A DNA stretch of 64,000 nucleotides from Hofstenia miamia (Eukaryota; Xenacoelomorpha; Acoela), in assembly GCA_004352715.1 (NCBI GenBank), contig SCFE01000065.1:1884788-1948787 (forward strand). The letters run 5' to 3'. Under the pieces are notes generated by a model. It did no database searches and was not told the origin of the DNA. It worked only from the letters and a program-made list of their open reading frames with translations. The translations under genes were made by a program, and so were the position numbers. This document shows, piece by piece, positions 1 through 12,100 of the stretch (the stretch's first letter is position 1; each line of letters begins with the position of its first letter).

Positions 1-1020
1 GTTAAGAGTCGAAATAACAACCAACTCGCCATTCCGGAATACTTTAAGAGAGATCTCGTCCACAGAGTTCATGAAAGGGGGCATCTAGGCATACTCCAGA
101 CTGAAAAAACTTTTAACTCCAGGTACTTCACTATCAGCATAAGAGCTGCTGTCACAGATGTCATTGATAAATGTGAGAAATGCCTTTTATATAACGCTAA
201 CCACTTCCCCCAGCAGAGGGCCAAGCTCAAGTCTTGAGCAGCAGAATGTCCTAACAAACTTGTTCAAGTCGACCTTGAACAGTTATCATGAGATGATGAC
301 GGGTTCTAATACATCCTTGTTATGGTCGACCACTTTACAAAATTTGCTCACATGATTCCCTTAAGCAGCACAACAGCAGAAAGAGTGGCAGAAAAAATCG
401 TGAAAGAGTGGGTGTTGAAGTATGGACCCATGAGAAAATTAGTCTCTGCTCGTGGCCCTCAGTTTGAGAGCGACCTCCTCCACGCCTTAATGAAAGAACT
501 GGAGATCATTCACGAATTAACTACTGCCTATCACCACCAAGCAAATGGCCTAGTAGAACAATTGAATCAAACTCTCTTAAAATTAGTTCGAGTTGCTTTA
601 TCGCAGGCTGCTGGAAAGGAATGGAGACGTGTCTGAATGTGTAGAATATTTTTATAATACATCTGTCCACACAACTACAGGTGTGAACCCTTTTAAAGCA
701 ATGTTTGGTCATGAAGCCACCACCTCCTTAACGATAATGTTTCCAAATTATGCAGAGAAAAGCACAGAACTCTGTGTTAACCAATTAATTTAAGACATGC
801 AACAAATCCACCTTACCATCTGCCATAACACCAATCAATCAGGTATATGGCAGAAGAAAACATTTAACAAAAAGCTATATGGTGAACTGCACAAACGCGG
901 CGATCAAGATTTTGCTTATCTCCCCTTTATAACAATGGATAGCAATCAAGTACATAAACTTGCTAATGATTGGCAAGGTCCTTTCACTATAGAGAAGGTG
1001 CTTGACCATAACACTTACAC
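1..1020 (+). pseudogene. Ty3/gypsy-type retrotransposon pol fragment (integrase)
   Basis: Remains of an LTR-retrotransposon integrase, the enzyme that inserts element cDNA into chromosomes. Frame 1 opens with an HHCC zinc-binding region (histidines near 70-84, cysteine pair CEKC near 172-183) and then a TGA at 235. The catalytic core follows from 322 in the same frame: VDHFTKF carries the first catalytic Asp and VEQLNQTL the Glu. The middle motif reads SARGPQF, so the second catalytic Asp (usual SDxGxxF) is Ala at 448-450. Reading moves to frame 2 near 593-635, and a TAA at 791 precedes the C-terminal part (797-1019), which runs into the gap. No LTR is visible. A dead copy; family assignment is good, lineage within gypsy not determined. 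Confidence 0.85.
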
Positions 1021-2020
1021 NNNNNNNNNNNNNNNNNNNNNNNNNNNNNNNNNNNNNNNNNNNNNNNNNNNNNNNNNNNNNNNNNNNNNNNNNNNNNNNN
1101 NNNNNNNNNNNNNNNNNNNNNNNNNNNNNNNNNNNNNNNNNNNNNNNNNNNNNNNNNNNNNNNNNNNNNNNNNNNNNNNNNNNNNNNNNNNNNNNNNNNN
1201 NNNNNNNNNNNNNNNNNNNNNNNNNNNNNNNNNNNNNNNNNNNNNNNNNNNNNNNNNNNNNNNNNNNNNNNNNNNNNNNNNNNNNNNNNNNNNNNNNNNN
1301 NNNNNNNNNNNNNNNNNNNNNNNNNNNNNNNNNNNNNNNNNNNNNNNNNNNNNNNNNNNNNNNNNNNNNNNNNNNNNNNNNNNNNNNNNNNNNNNNNNNN
1401 NNNNNNNNNNNNNNNNNNNNNNNNNNNNNNNNNNNNNNNNNNNNNNNNNNNNNNNNNNNNNNNNNNNNNNNNNNNNNNNNNNNNNNNNNNNNNNNNNNNN
1501 NNNNNNNNNNNNNNNNNNNNNNNNNNNNNNNNNNNNNNNNNNNNNNNNNNNNNNNNNNNNNNNNNNNNNNNNNNNNNNNNNNNNNNNNNNNNNNNNNNNN
1601 NNNNNNNNNNNNNNNNNNNNNNNNNNNNNNNNNNNNNNNNNNNNNNNNNNNNNNNNNNNNNNNNNNNNNNNNNNNNNNNNNNNNNNNNNNNNNNNNNNNN
1701 NNNNNNNNNNNNNNNNNNNNNNNNNNNNNNNNNNNNNNNNNNNNNNNNNNNNNNNNNNNNNNNNNNNNNNNNNNNNNNNNNNNNNNNNNNNNNNNNNNNN
1801 NNNNNNNNNNNNNNNNNNNNNNNNNNNNNNNNNNNNNNNNNNNNNNNNNNNNNNNNNNNNNNNNNNNNNNNNNNNNNNNNNNNNNNNNNNNNNNNNNNNN
1901 NNNNNNNNNNNNNNNNNNNNNNNNNNNNNNNNNNNNNNNNNNNNNNNNNNNNNNNNNNNNNNNNNNNNNNNNNNNNNNNNNNNNNNNNNNNNNNNNNNNN
2001 NNNNNNNNNNNNNNNNNNNN
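1021..2020. other. Assembly gap, 1,000 N
   Basis: A run of exactly 1,000 N, so probably a gap of nominal size. Any 3' part of the gypsy element would lie here. Open frames crossing it are meaningless. Confidence 0.99.
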
Positions 2021-2046
2021 TATATATATATATATATATATATATA
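2021..2046. repeat. (TA)n microsatellite at gap edge
   Basis: Uninterrupted TA repeat directly after the gap; the repeat probably caused the assembly break. Confidence 0.9.
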
Positions 2047-2107
2047 ATACTGTACTGTATTTAGTCTCTATCTTCTATTATTCATTTTTGACAAGTTGAA
2101 TGATGAC

Positions 2108-3868
2108 AGTCCCAATTGGGGATTGCGGTATTTTACCTACATTTTTACCTTTTTTAGATGAGTAAACCTAGAAAGTTTATGAACAATAATAAAGCTGTGG
2201 AGTTCTTACAAACCATAGAAGATGAACTACCAAAAAATTATCAACATGAGACTGTTAATATCATAGAACTTCTACCAGAAACTGTTGATGAAATGAGTGA
2301 TGCAAAAGAGTTTGATGATGAAGAAATAGGTGAAACTCAAATTGTGAATGTGCCTGGAAATGTTGAAGTTTATGTAGGTACAGATGATGAAAGTGAAGAT
2401 TAAGCATCAATAAGGAAATCTAAGCGTGCAAAAATAGTACTAATGAAAAACCCCAAATGGAAGAAATCTGCACCCAAGACTACTGTACCCACAATTGATA
2501 ACTACAATAACAAAGCTGTCATGGAAGAACTGGTTCGTAAATGTATTGACAAAGATCCATTTGAATTATTTATGCTCAATATGAGTCGCATATTTGAACA
2601 TCATACAACACCAAACCCAAATTTATGCTGCACAAAAGAATAATTCAAGTTGTCAATGCAAAATTGAAGATTATGTGGTATTTGTTGGCATGCTTTTGAT
2701 TTCTGAGCATCGCCCTTATCCGAGGCAAGAACTGTATTGGAGTTTGCATCCCAACTTTGGCTACAATTATTAGGGAAGCCATGTCCAAAAACAGGTTCAT
2801 GGCATTAAGAAATACTTTCATTTGAACAACAACCTAGAAATTCCTAAAGATTGTAAGGACCGTTGTTTCAAAATGCGCCCTTTGATTGAAAAAATGAACG
2901 AAAACTTCTTGCAATTTCGGCATTTTAGTGACAAATATTCCGTGGATGAAAAGATAGTAGGGTACTATGGCCGACCAGTAATTTTGTAATACTTTGTTTT
3001 TTTGGGTTTTCAAAATCGAATTGAGCAATCAGGGGAAAACCAGTACGATTTGGATTCAAGGAGTGGGCACTGTGCAGCACATCTTGCTATACCTATAGGT
3101 TTTCTGTGTATCAGGGAGCCAATCAACAACAAAGACCAAAGGACTTTCTACTTGGCACAGAGGTGGTTTTGAATCTTCTTGAGAAAATACCTTCTGGTAT
3201 CTCTGTTTTCTTCGACAACTTCTTTATCAATATAGATTTAATGAAGAGTCTTATAGAACTTGGTATCAAGGCTTCTGGTGCTGTCAGACTCAACAAACTT
3301 CCTAAAAATCCTTTTGGAGCAAAGAAAACTTCTGTTAATTCATTTTCTGGATTGTTTGCTTGCACTTTGAAGGACAATAGCATAGTCAGTGTGCTGTCAA
3401 AATATGATGCAGTAAATCCAATGAAACAAGCAAATCGTCGAGGCCAACCAGTTCAAGTACCCAAGTGCATCACGGAATATAATACTGGTATGCTCGGAGT
3501 AGATTTGGCTGATTGGAAGACTGAAAAGTACAGAGTGGGTATAAAAAGTAAAAAATGACATTTCTCATTGATAACTCACTGTGTGGATGTGGCTGTTGTT
3601 AACAGTCATATATTTTACAGTTTTCTTCATTCTGAAGAAAACATTGTGCAAGAATAATGCCAGAAAGCAATGTGGACAGTGCAATCTTGAGTTTCATGTA
3701 GTGTTTTGAAGAATACCATTCTAATTAAAATTAACTCAAACATGTAATTGTAACTCAATTGTAATTGTAATGATATTGTCATCATACAATTTTGAATAAA
3801 AGACTTCTAATTTGAAGATAACAATTTATAAATATACACATACATTCCATGATCCCTAAATGGGACTA
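2108..3868. mobile_element. piggyBac-like element with imperfect terminal inverted repeats
   Basis: The left end near 2108-2128 (AGTCCCAATTGGGGATTGCGG) matches the reverse complement of 3848-3868 with a few mismatches, and the two enclose a piggyBac transposase relic. I do not see an intact TTAA target duplication directly outside the repeats, so the exact ends are uncertain. Confidence 0.55.
2158..3660 (+). pseudogene. piggyBac-family (PGBD) transposase, broken
   Basis: A DDD transposase for cut-and-paste transposition at TTAA sites, split by stops and frameshifts. The acidic N-terminal piece ends with TAA at 2401. A second piece (2443-2643) holds the PFELFMLNM region. Frameshifted pieces then include the first catalytic Asp in SVDEKIVGYYGR (codon near 2945). 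The longest piece (3106-3558, 150 codons) carries the other two, in FFDNFF (near 3214) and GVDLAD (near 3502). All three Asp codons survive although the frame is destroyed. A decayed copy that may still carry ends usable in trans. Confidence 0.85.
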
Positions 3869-4072
3869 GTCCTAAAATCATAGTAAATAGTTTTGATTTT
3901 TATGAAACTTATACAACGTCTTAATAGGCCCAATATCAATCATTATACAATGAATGTATTAAGTTTCTTTGACCTCCTGAATTCTGGAATGAAATGGGTT
4001 AAGTATTCTATAGCGCTGGTCAAGATAAAATATTTAACAATTGAAAAACTGTCATTTCTATATATCAGTAAA

Positions 4073-4773
4073 GGGGTGCCACATAGTTAATATTTTCACT
4101 ATAGTCAAATTTGCGGTTTTTTGACTAATAGTCAAAAGAGGTTTCTGCGTAGATTACATTGCATATACATGTACAACAATTACTAAGTGGAGGCGCTAAA
4201 ATTACACTTACAAATGTAGTGTACGCGAAAACATTTTGTAGGATGTATTACATAGCCTCACGAATGTGTATTGAATAGTTAATTGATCATTCATAAACAA
4301 GGTCATATGTACAGAATTACGTAAACATAAAACCCAATTTGCACGTGCTAATCTTTAAAGAAAATTTTAAATAAGTACGCAATCAAAGCAGCCTTTGAAA
4401 CAACTTTCTCTTTTCAATGGAATTCGGTTTAGAAACACGCTAAAGCAATTTCGAAAGTTGTTTGCTTGCGCCCATATTAATGGCCACGATCTTAATTGTG
4501 TATTTATTACTGATAATTAAGCTAGAAAGTTCAATGTTAATTAAAATAAAATTTCTGATTTTCTTATAAAATTACAAGAAGTTGACTATTGGGGGTGCCA
4601 CACATTTAGGCAAAAGACTAATAGTCATTTTCAAATATATCAATTTCTACTTCAAAATTTGACTAATCGTAAACCGCAAAAGTCTCTTTTTGCGGGTGCC
4701 ACACAGTTAGTCTCTTGACTATAGTAAAAAAACTGTTTTGACTAGAGTCAAAAGACTAATCGTGCGGCACCTC
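4073..4773. mobile_element. Palindrome-rich MITE-like element
   Basis: Non-coding AT-rich segment of about 700 bp. It starts with GGGGTGCCACATAGTTA and ends with CGTGCGGCACCTC, which are complementary. A second GGGTGCCACACAGTTAGTC copy at about 4693-4711 forms a roughly 77-bp hairpin with the right end (4695-4771), and a third GGGGTGCCACAC copy lies near 4591. Short palindromes such as GACTATAGTC and GACTAATAGTC recur near both ends. No coding capacity and no clear target duplication. Confidence 0.6.
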
Positions 4774-4798
4774 TTAAGTGGAATTGTGTAGAAGAGTT

Positions 4799-5031
4799 TG
4801 TTTTGTGAAGATTCTAGAGACTAGCTAAGTTTTATTCGCATTTTTATCATTATACCCCTTCACAGAAGTGAAAACGTTACCAGTTACAAGTAAGCATCTA
4901 ACAGGATTTAATTTCATACAGAATGTTAAATGGTCATATTATTAAAGTTAACTTATTTGCATTGATCTCTTTCGCTAACCAAGTATGGCACAACTTCATT
5001 ACAGAAAGTGAAATTTTAATTATGGGTTGTT
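4799..5031. repeat. Gap-edge direct repeat, copy 1 (233 bp)
   Basis: Identical by eye to 5053-5285, on the other side of a 21-N gap. This is the usual sign of two contig ends that overlap but were not merged, so the repeat is probably not real. Confidence 0.85.
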
Positions 5032-5052
5032 NNNNNNNNNNNNNNNNNNNNN

Positions 5053-5285
5053 TGTTTTGTGAAGATTCTAGAGACTAGCTAAGTTTTATTCGCATTTTTA
5101 TCATTATACCCCTTCACAGAAGTGAAAACGTTACCAGTTACAAGTAAGCATCTAACAGGATTTAATTTCATACAGAATGTTAAATGGTCATATTATTAAA
5201 GTTAACTTATTTGCATTGATCTCTTTCGCTAACCAAGTATGGCACAACTTCATTACAGAAAGTGAAATTTTAATTATGGGTTGTT
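5053..5285. repeat. Gap-edge direct repeat, copy 2 (233 bp)
   Basis: Second copy of 4799-5031, same length, starting exactly at the gap edge. Confidence 0.85.
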
Positions 5286-5952
5286 CTTCGATCTGGGAGT
5301 TCATCATGCAATAAGCAACTAACAGTTCTTGCACAAAATCATATTTAAGGCACAAACTTCATTTTTCTATAATTGAGAGACAATTCGAGAAAAAGTAAAC
5401 AACCGATAGCATCGTTAGCTTCTCTCAGTCACATTCTCAGTTTTGTAGTATGCTTAATGAAAATTCTGCTGCAGTCAAATGAAACTGTTCCAGACACCAT
5501 GTGAGATAGATCTTTTATTAACTTCTAACCCATTGATGTTCATATTGAAAGTAAATAAATCTCACCATACTAACACGTCAGTGTGAACAGGCTTAAAACC
5601 CGATGGTGTCGTTTTTAGTTGGCCCTGTTGGCACTAATCATATTTATACTTTCTATACTAATAAAAATACTTATCTAGTAAACGTAACTGCAGAACTTCC
5701 AACTATGTGACTTTTTTATTAAAAAGTTTATTCTTCATACTATTTGTGAAAAAAATACATTAATTGCTGTAAATGAAGGCATCGAACATAAAAAACTAAG
5801 CTCATTCGTGATTGGATTGTTTCCAAGTGAGGTTAAATTGATTCGTATTCAATATAAACAACTTGATTTAAACATATTAAAAATGAAATGAATTGAAGGT
5901 TTAGTGCCCAATCTTGAATTGATATATCAAAATAATTAATTGAACGGAATAC
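5286..5952. other. Unassigned AT-rich sequence
   Basis: I see no coding exon, RNA gene or clear repeat here. It lies downstream of the last recognisable USP exon, so further 3' exons or the 3' UTR may be present but not recognisable. Confidence 0.5.
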
Positions 5953-6101
5953 CTAACTACTGATTCAATAGTAATCCTGTTGATAAAAAGCCTAGGGGCT
6001 TTAACTGCCACAGCGTACACTCCAAATCCCACCAATCGCGGTTCAATGTAATTTTTATCAACAGCAGTGACGGTGTATCGTTGATATTCTTCCTCACAAA
6101 T
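5953..6101 (-). CDS. Probable USP25/28-like C-terminal exon
   Basis: Opens after a TTTAG acceptor in phase 0, matching the end of 7475-7748. EEEYQRY, then [19 protein letters not shown], resembles the EEYSRLY...DPRLQHVLVYF...EAP segment of USP28. Two donors are possible, leaving the end at 5953 or 5961. No further exon is found before the MITE and gap region. Confidence 0.6.
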
Positions 6102-9100
6102 CTAAATATCACATTATCAGGGATCGCGAAAATAAGTTTTCAGCAATTTTACTTTATACAATGTTTTCCAAAAATCAGCTATTTCAACGAATTTGACAAA
6201 CTAGTGCACCACATTAATTCAATTGCTTCACCGGAACCGAACCTTCAAGTCGAGGAAAGGGTTTGAGGCACTTGGAATTGCATTAATGCATAAATATGAG
6301 GTTATACAATAATTCCAAGATTGCATTTATGAAGCGATTACAGAGAATGAGTTTAGTCCATGTTTTTAAAAAGAATAACTTATTTCCGTGGAGTGAAAAA
6401 AACTTTTCAGCGGAGTTAAAACACAAAATCTATTCTACCACACACAATGAATTTAATTCAGAATTCTTTAACAATTAGTGTCTCTACCATCTTTTAGGCA
6501 TCTATTTCTACGATCCCTACTCATTACAACAAAACATTTATACTAAAAAAGCATTCTAATTGATTCCTATTTTCAAGAATCTATGCTTAGTAGTAGAATT
6601 TAGTTACTGTCACGTCTGATACAGTGTCTAAATGTTAAGTGTTATACACGGGGATCGCCTTCATAAACTAAAAGTTTGTTAACCCTTCGACCGACTGTGT
6701 CATATATGACCCATGAGATTTTTTGTTTTAGATCCATTGTATTTCATAGTTATCTTCACACCTTTATTCATGCTAAAATAGTATATTTCTAATATTTTTG
6801 AAGAACTTAGAACGTTATTTATCAGGACATTCGACCTTGGTATTGTACATGTGGTCACTAGACATGATAACATAATGGACCATATAAGATCCATTCGGTT
6901 TCAACTACGGTGTTTCCCTTCTCAGGAATACACACTGCATTTATTTACGATAAGATTGATTCACGATCATCAGCATAAAATTTTTAGTCCGGGAAAACAC
7001 AAATGCAACTATTTTAAACATTTATTGCGTTTTTCGAAACTACATTTGAGAAGTTTTTGTATACTATTTTTTCGAATACCCTTATAACAAAATCGTTTAA
7101 CTTATATAGGGTAGGTGTAGGGAATACAACACCGTTAAGCACATTTCCCTAATTTGCATAAAGAGGAATACATATATACACTAATATGTTTTACCAATTT
7201 CTTGGGCAACATGTTATAGGTACCATAAATAAATTGTTTCAGACCGAATTGGTCGCATGAGCGCCAAAATTTATGAATTGTCTGCTGCTTTCAAAAACTG
7301 AAAGTGTTTCAATATTGAATTTGTCAGCATTTATTATCATGTATATTTCAAACTTTATTTGGTCCAAAGGGGTTAAGGACAGCAACCAGATAACCTTCAA
7401 ATGGAAAAGTAGTTATTAAATTAAGGGATACTGTTCTTTAATGTGAACTTGAAAAGTAATAGTAACTAACTTACTTGTTTGAAAAACAGTGGAGGCTTGT
7501 GCTCTTTCTGTTGATCGAATATCATATTAATGCTTTTCGAGGTTATATCAAATCCAATTCGATAATTCTGCTCAAAAGTGGGCGGGATATGAGGAGGCGG
7601 TGGTTGAATTGGACTTCGCATTTCACTTTCGCGCTCTTCGTCCATTTTCTCATAAGTGATGCCATGTTCTAAATAGAACTCGTGATTGCTGTGAATAGGA
7701 CTATTTTTAGTCGTGGTGTGCGTCAGATCATGATAGTAAATCAATCCACTAAAACATAACGGTTATAAAAAATTCGGCAACAAACTTTAGCCCTACTACT
7801 ATTGGCCTTTGCTTATAACTTATTGTAAGAATAATAAAACCTAAAGACGATGGCATTGCGTCATACGAAATTTCACTGCATTTTTGACGATGAAAACAGT
7901 GCAGTATTGGGCTCAAAGTAGAGGCATATGCGGTGAACAAATTTAATCTACGATGCGGCACTGGTGAATGAAGCAGTAATTGTATCAAGGGATTATCTCT
8001 ATTTACATTATTATGTACTAGTTACGTGACAGGTGTATCATGACTATGACTGAATTTTGGCGGCGGCACGCTGTGAGGATTTTTTGAAACCCGCTGCTGC
8101 GGTGCGGTACCAAAATTGAACAAAGCGCACACTTCTAGCTCAATGTTGTATTGTTGACAAAGATTTTTGCATCTTAATTTTTCTCATGCACATTACCATG
8201 GATAACTAAATATTTTTAATATTTAGTAATCTATGAAAGTACAGGAAAAAACTCAATGCCTTTCTATTTATTGACCTTTTTCAACTTTCACCCAAAATCT
8301 TTTATCCAATTTATACACTCTATTTTAATGTCGGTAGTATACGAAATACTATCAAGATTAGTCAATTAATATAAAGTGAAAATCTTTGGACATGTGGTAC
8401 ATATATATATGTGTTAACCTGCTGTCTCGGTTTGCTGTAGTTTTGAGGTAAGATTTTTTTGTTGTTTTTCGTCCCATGCTGCAATTTCGTCACTGAATTT
8501 TTTATTATCTTCCTCCACGAATTCACGAAGATCAGCGGGTAATGTTGTGATGTCCATGCTATTGTTCTTATCTAAAACGTATTTGCCATTAAATTGGTAA
8601 TTCAGAATATTGACAATCAAAAAATAATTGTATTGTGAAAACCAAAAGGAAATGCATATTTCGATATTACAAGCACTGTTTACTAGTTCAATAAATAATT
8701 AAATTCTAAAATGATAAAAGTTGAATTAAGAGATGTCGTTAACCCTATTCGGGTCGGAGGTGTGCTTTTGGAGCACACCCCTTTCGATTTTCTTTCATAA
8801 CTTTTTGTTATGTTCATTTTTTATTGAAATTTTATGACTTTTCCTCAAAATATATTAGAAACATTTTGCTGCAAAAAATTTAACTGCCAGGGTTGCCATG
8901 ACAACCGATTCATTTTTTACCAAAAATTTACAATTTAGGAAATTTTGATATTTGCTTCTAATAAGTGTACGTTTTTGCGATGTTTTCCATTATAAATTAT
9001 ATCAAATTTTTGTTTTTTTGATGATTTTGACAGTGAAAACAAACTAACAATTAAAGGAATAAATCTTTGATATTTTTTTCCAATATATATCATGGTTGGT

Positions 9101-12100
9101 ATCAAACAACGCAAATTTTCTGAATATTTAACTAGTTTCAAGATTTCAACTCTTTTGTTCTATTTCCTATAATTTATTTTTTTCAAATAAATTGCCCAAA
9201 TGACAGGTGTTTTATTTCAGCAGCTGCAAGGTGTGAAATTTGAAAAATACCTATTTTAAGGGTGTGGTCAAAGACAAAAGGAGTATAAATAATACCTGTT
9301 TCGGACATAAATAATGAATTTATTCATCAAAATAATAAATTTCAATATTTTGAATGAAAATGAGCATGAACCATGAAAAATAATAGATCATATCAAATTA
9401 TGAAACTTTTCATCAAAATCGACCAACAACTTACATAAAATGATGACGTTATCATAAAAAAAGTATTGAAATTTTTTCGTCTTATGTACTACTACTACCA
9501 TACCAAATTTCAAGTCTCTAACATTACATTATCAAAAAATAGATAGGAATGTGCTCCAAGAGCACACCCTGGCCCTGAGCAGCTCCTAAATAACCTAGCC
9601 TTAGTAGGTTTATCAGCAAAATTAGGCAATGATATTGAAATACTCTAAATAAATATTCATGTCAAATGATTTAAAATATAATGTTAGTTTTTCTAAAAAC
9701 TATACAGGAATAGTTTTAGGGAGCGTCATTGTTAATTTTTTGAGCCAGAATTAGGCTGAATTTTGTTGGCTTCGATACCAATGCCACAAAGCAATACTTC
9801 CAGTATAAACAAATGAAATAGTATCGCGATTCTTTAATTATTTAATATTAATAATTAATGGTTTAGATTAGGTTGCGGAATTTAAAGATTAATCCATCAA
9901 TGAATTTGAAATAGAAAACGCCTATTCCATTTCTTCTTTTCAACGGAATTTGATTGAAGTAAAAGTTAACTAATAATTATTCAAAAATCTAGAAAGCTAA
10001 CTATACATTAATAGTTACCAGCCCTGGTTTGGATATGATTCAAAATCGAACTTCAATAGCTATGAAAAAGCATATTCAAATTATTCGAGTTTTACTCACA
10101 ATACAAATTAAGGTAAGAAAAGTTACATCTATGCAGTTGGGCGGTATACAGCAAATTAAAGTGTTTTTATGCAATACAATGCTTGCTGAAACTACTCATA
10201 CACGACCACCGCACAAATGTGGTTTTCACTAGCACGTATAAATTTCAGGCATTGATTGGTTGTAAGCCGAAGCTAGTCTGTTCGGGTCCAATATTGATGA
10301 GTTGAAAGAAACAAAAAGTGCCTTGAAAAAACAAGTTTTAAAACTATTGTTTTATGGATTTGCAATGTTATTCCTTAAACATGTTTCTACGACTACTTGA
10401 TATATTCCTACAATTCCAAACAAAAAATGCTTAAATACCGATTAAATCGACTCTAGCTGCATCCACGTAAATAAGACAGTATGCACTAACAGTAGAACCA
10501 TCGCCTCCGATGCATTCCTTGTTCAAATCGTTCCAAACTGAATCGGTGACAGTTATGTCGTTATACCGTCGCCATCTATGATTCCTAGGATTAAACACAT
10601 AGCACCAGTAATGGCCAGTTGATGCTTGGCCCTCGTGAACCAAAACCGCATGTAGCTTGTATTTCACCTAAAGCACTTGTAAACTATAAATTAACTTATC
10701 AATGGATATTAATAATGTTCAAAAAAGTGAAATCGGGCTTAAATGATAAACCATTTTGTATTGCAGAATGTAAAGAATTCAAGAACACCAAAAACTAACA
10801 CGTAAATACAAATTTATTGGCAACTAAAATAATGTTTGCTAAAATAAAAGTGAAGTTACCTTCTTTAAGGAATCCTCTTCGTAGATTTCATCTATTTGAG
10901 ATTGCAGTGAATCGATTTGCAATTGAAGCTCTAAAGAATTAAATTGTCGAGGCGAAATTTTAAAAAATCAAAGCAAACGTTTCTACAGTAGAATATAAAC
11001 TATTAGAGGGGCACTATAAAATTATTCAAACAATTATTCAAACTAAATGGTATTAACCCTGTTAATGCCCAAGCACAGAAAACATTCAAAAATACTATTT
11101 TTGTTTTTCGTATATCAAGGGCCATAAACATGATATTCCATCTTTGAATTGAGCATATAAATATTTCACTCGTCAAATTGACTGTTTATAAAAATATTTG
11201 GGAATGTTAAAACGACTGAATCAGCTCTTGTCAAAACTGTTATTCAATTTCAATGGATAGGAATCATTTTGTAAATATATACTACTATGATTGATACTAT
11301 AATCTACATGCGAAATGATTGTAAGATCTCTACATTTATTTGGGTACATCTTTGCATTTACAAGCTCATCTATAAGAGAATTCATTAACAAAATATGATG
11401 TTGAATAGATAACATCACATTTTTCAACTTTGCCATTAATAAAATTCAATTAAAAATATATATTTTTCATACACATCACAAAGTGGCTCAATTTTTGACT
11501 AATTATACGAAATTTAATACATAAATTTTGGAACCAACCCCCTGCTTTTAGTTTTTAAAAAATGAAAGTATTAAATGAAAATAAAAATTGGACTTGTTAA
11601 CAATATATATTTATATGGTAAATGAAATTCACCTCTCATTTGCTGATCGACCTTCTCTTTCCAAAATTTTAAGGTACTAAGAATATCGTGGATATGTGAA
11701 ACCGATGCTGATTCGCTAACCGCATCAGTGGCATCGGTGGATGTTTCCATTGGTGAGCTAACATCGACATCCATGGAGTCCTGAATTTGATTTTGGGAAT
11801 GGCAGAAGTCTATCACGCAATCAAGTGCATCATTCAAAGGAAATTTCTTTTTCCTCCCGTACTTTTCAAAATGACTAAGTTGAGTTTGAATATCAATTAA
11901 TTTTTGACTCAGTTCTTTAGATTTTTGTCGTTTGGTGGTTGTGATATTTCGATTTGCTTCCAGATATCTAAGATTTACTATAAGTTAAGGGGATACGAAC
12001 GATCGAGTGATTCATTTCTTGATGTCATTGATTAAAATCAAGCAAAAATGAACAGAAATTCTAAAGCAGTATGAATCAGAAACATGTTTCAAATTACGAA

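Noticed and set aside
797-2099. Long open frames spanning 1021-2020
   Set aside because: They are open only because the gap is translated as unknown residues. The same holds for frames across the gaps at 12928, 23497, 46378, 49206, 56227 and 59300.
7749-7988. Minus-strand 79-codon frame as an extra USP exon
   Set aside because: Exon 8026-8134 ends in phase 2 and joins 7475-7748 in frame without it. The frame has no USP28-like motif.
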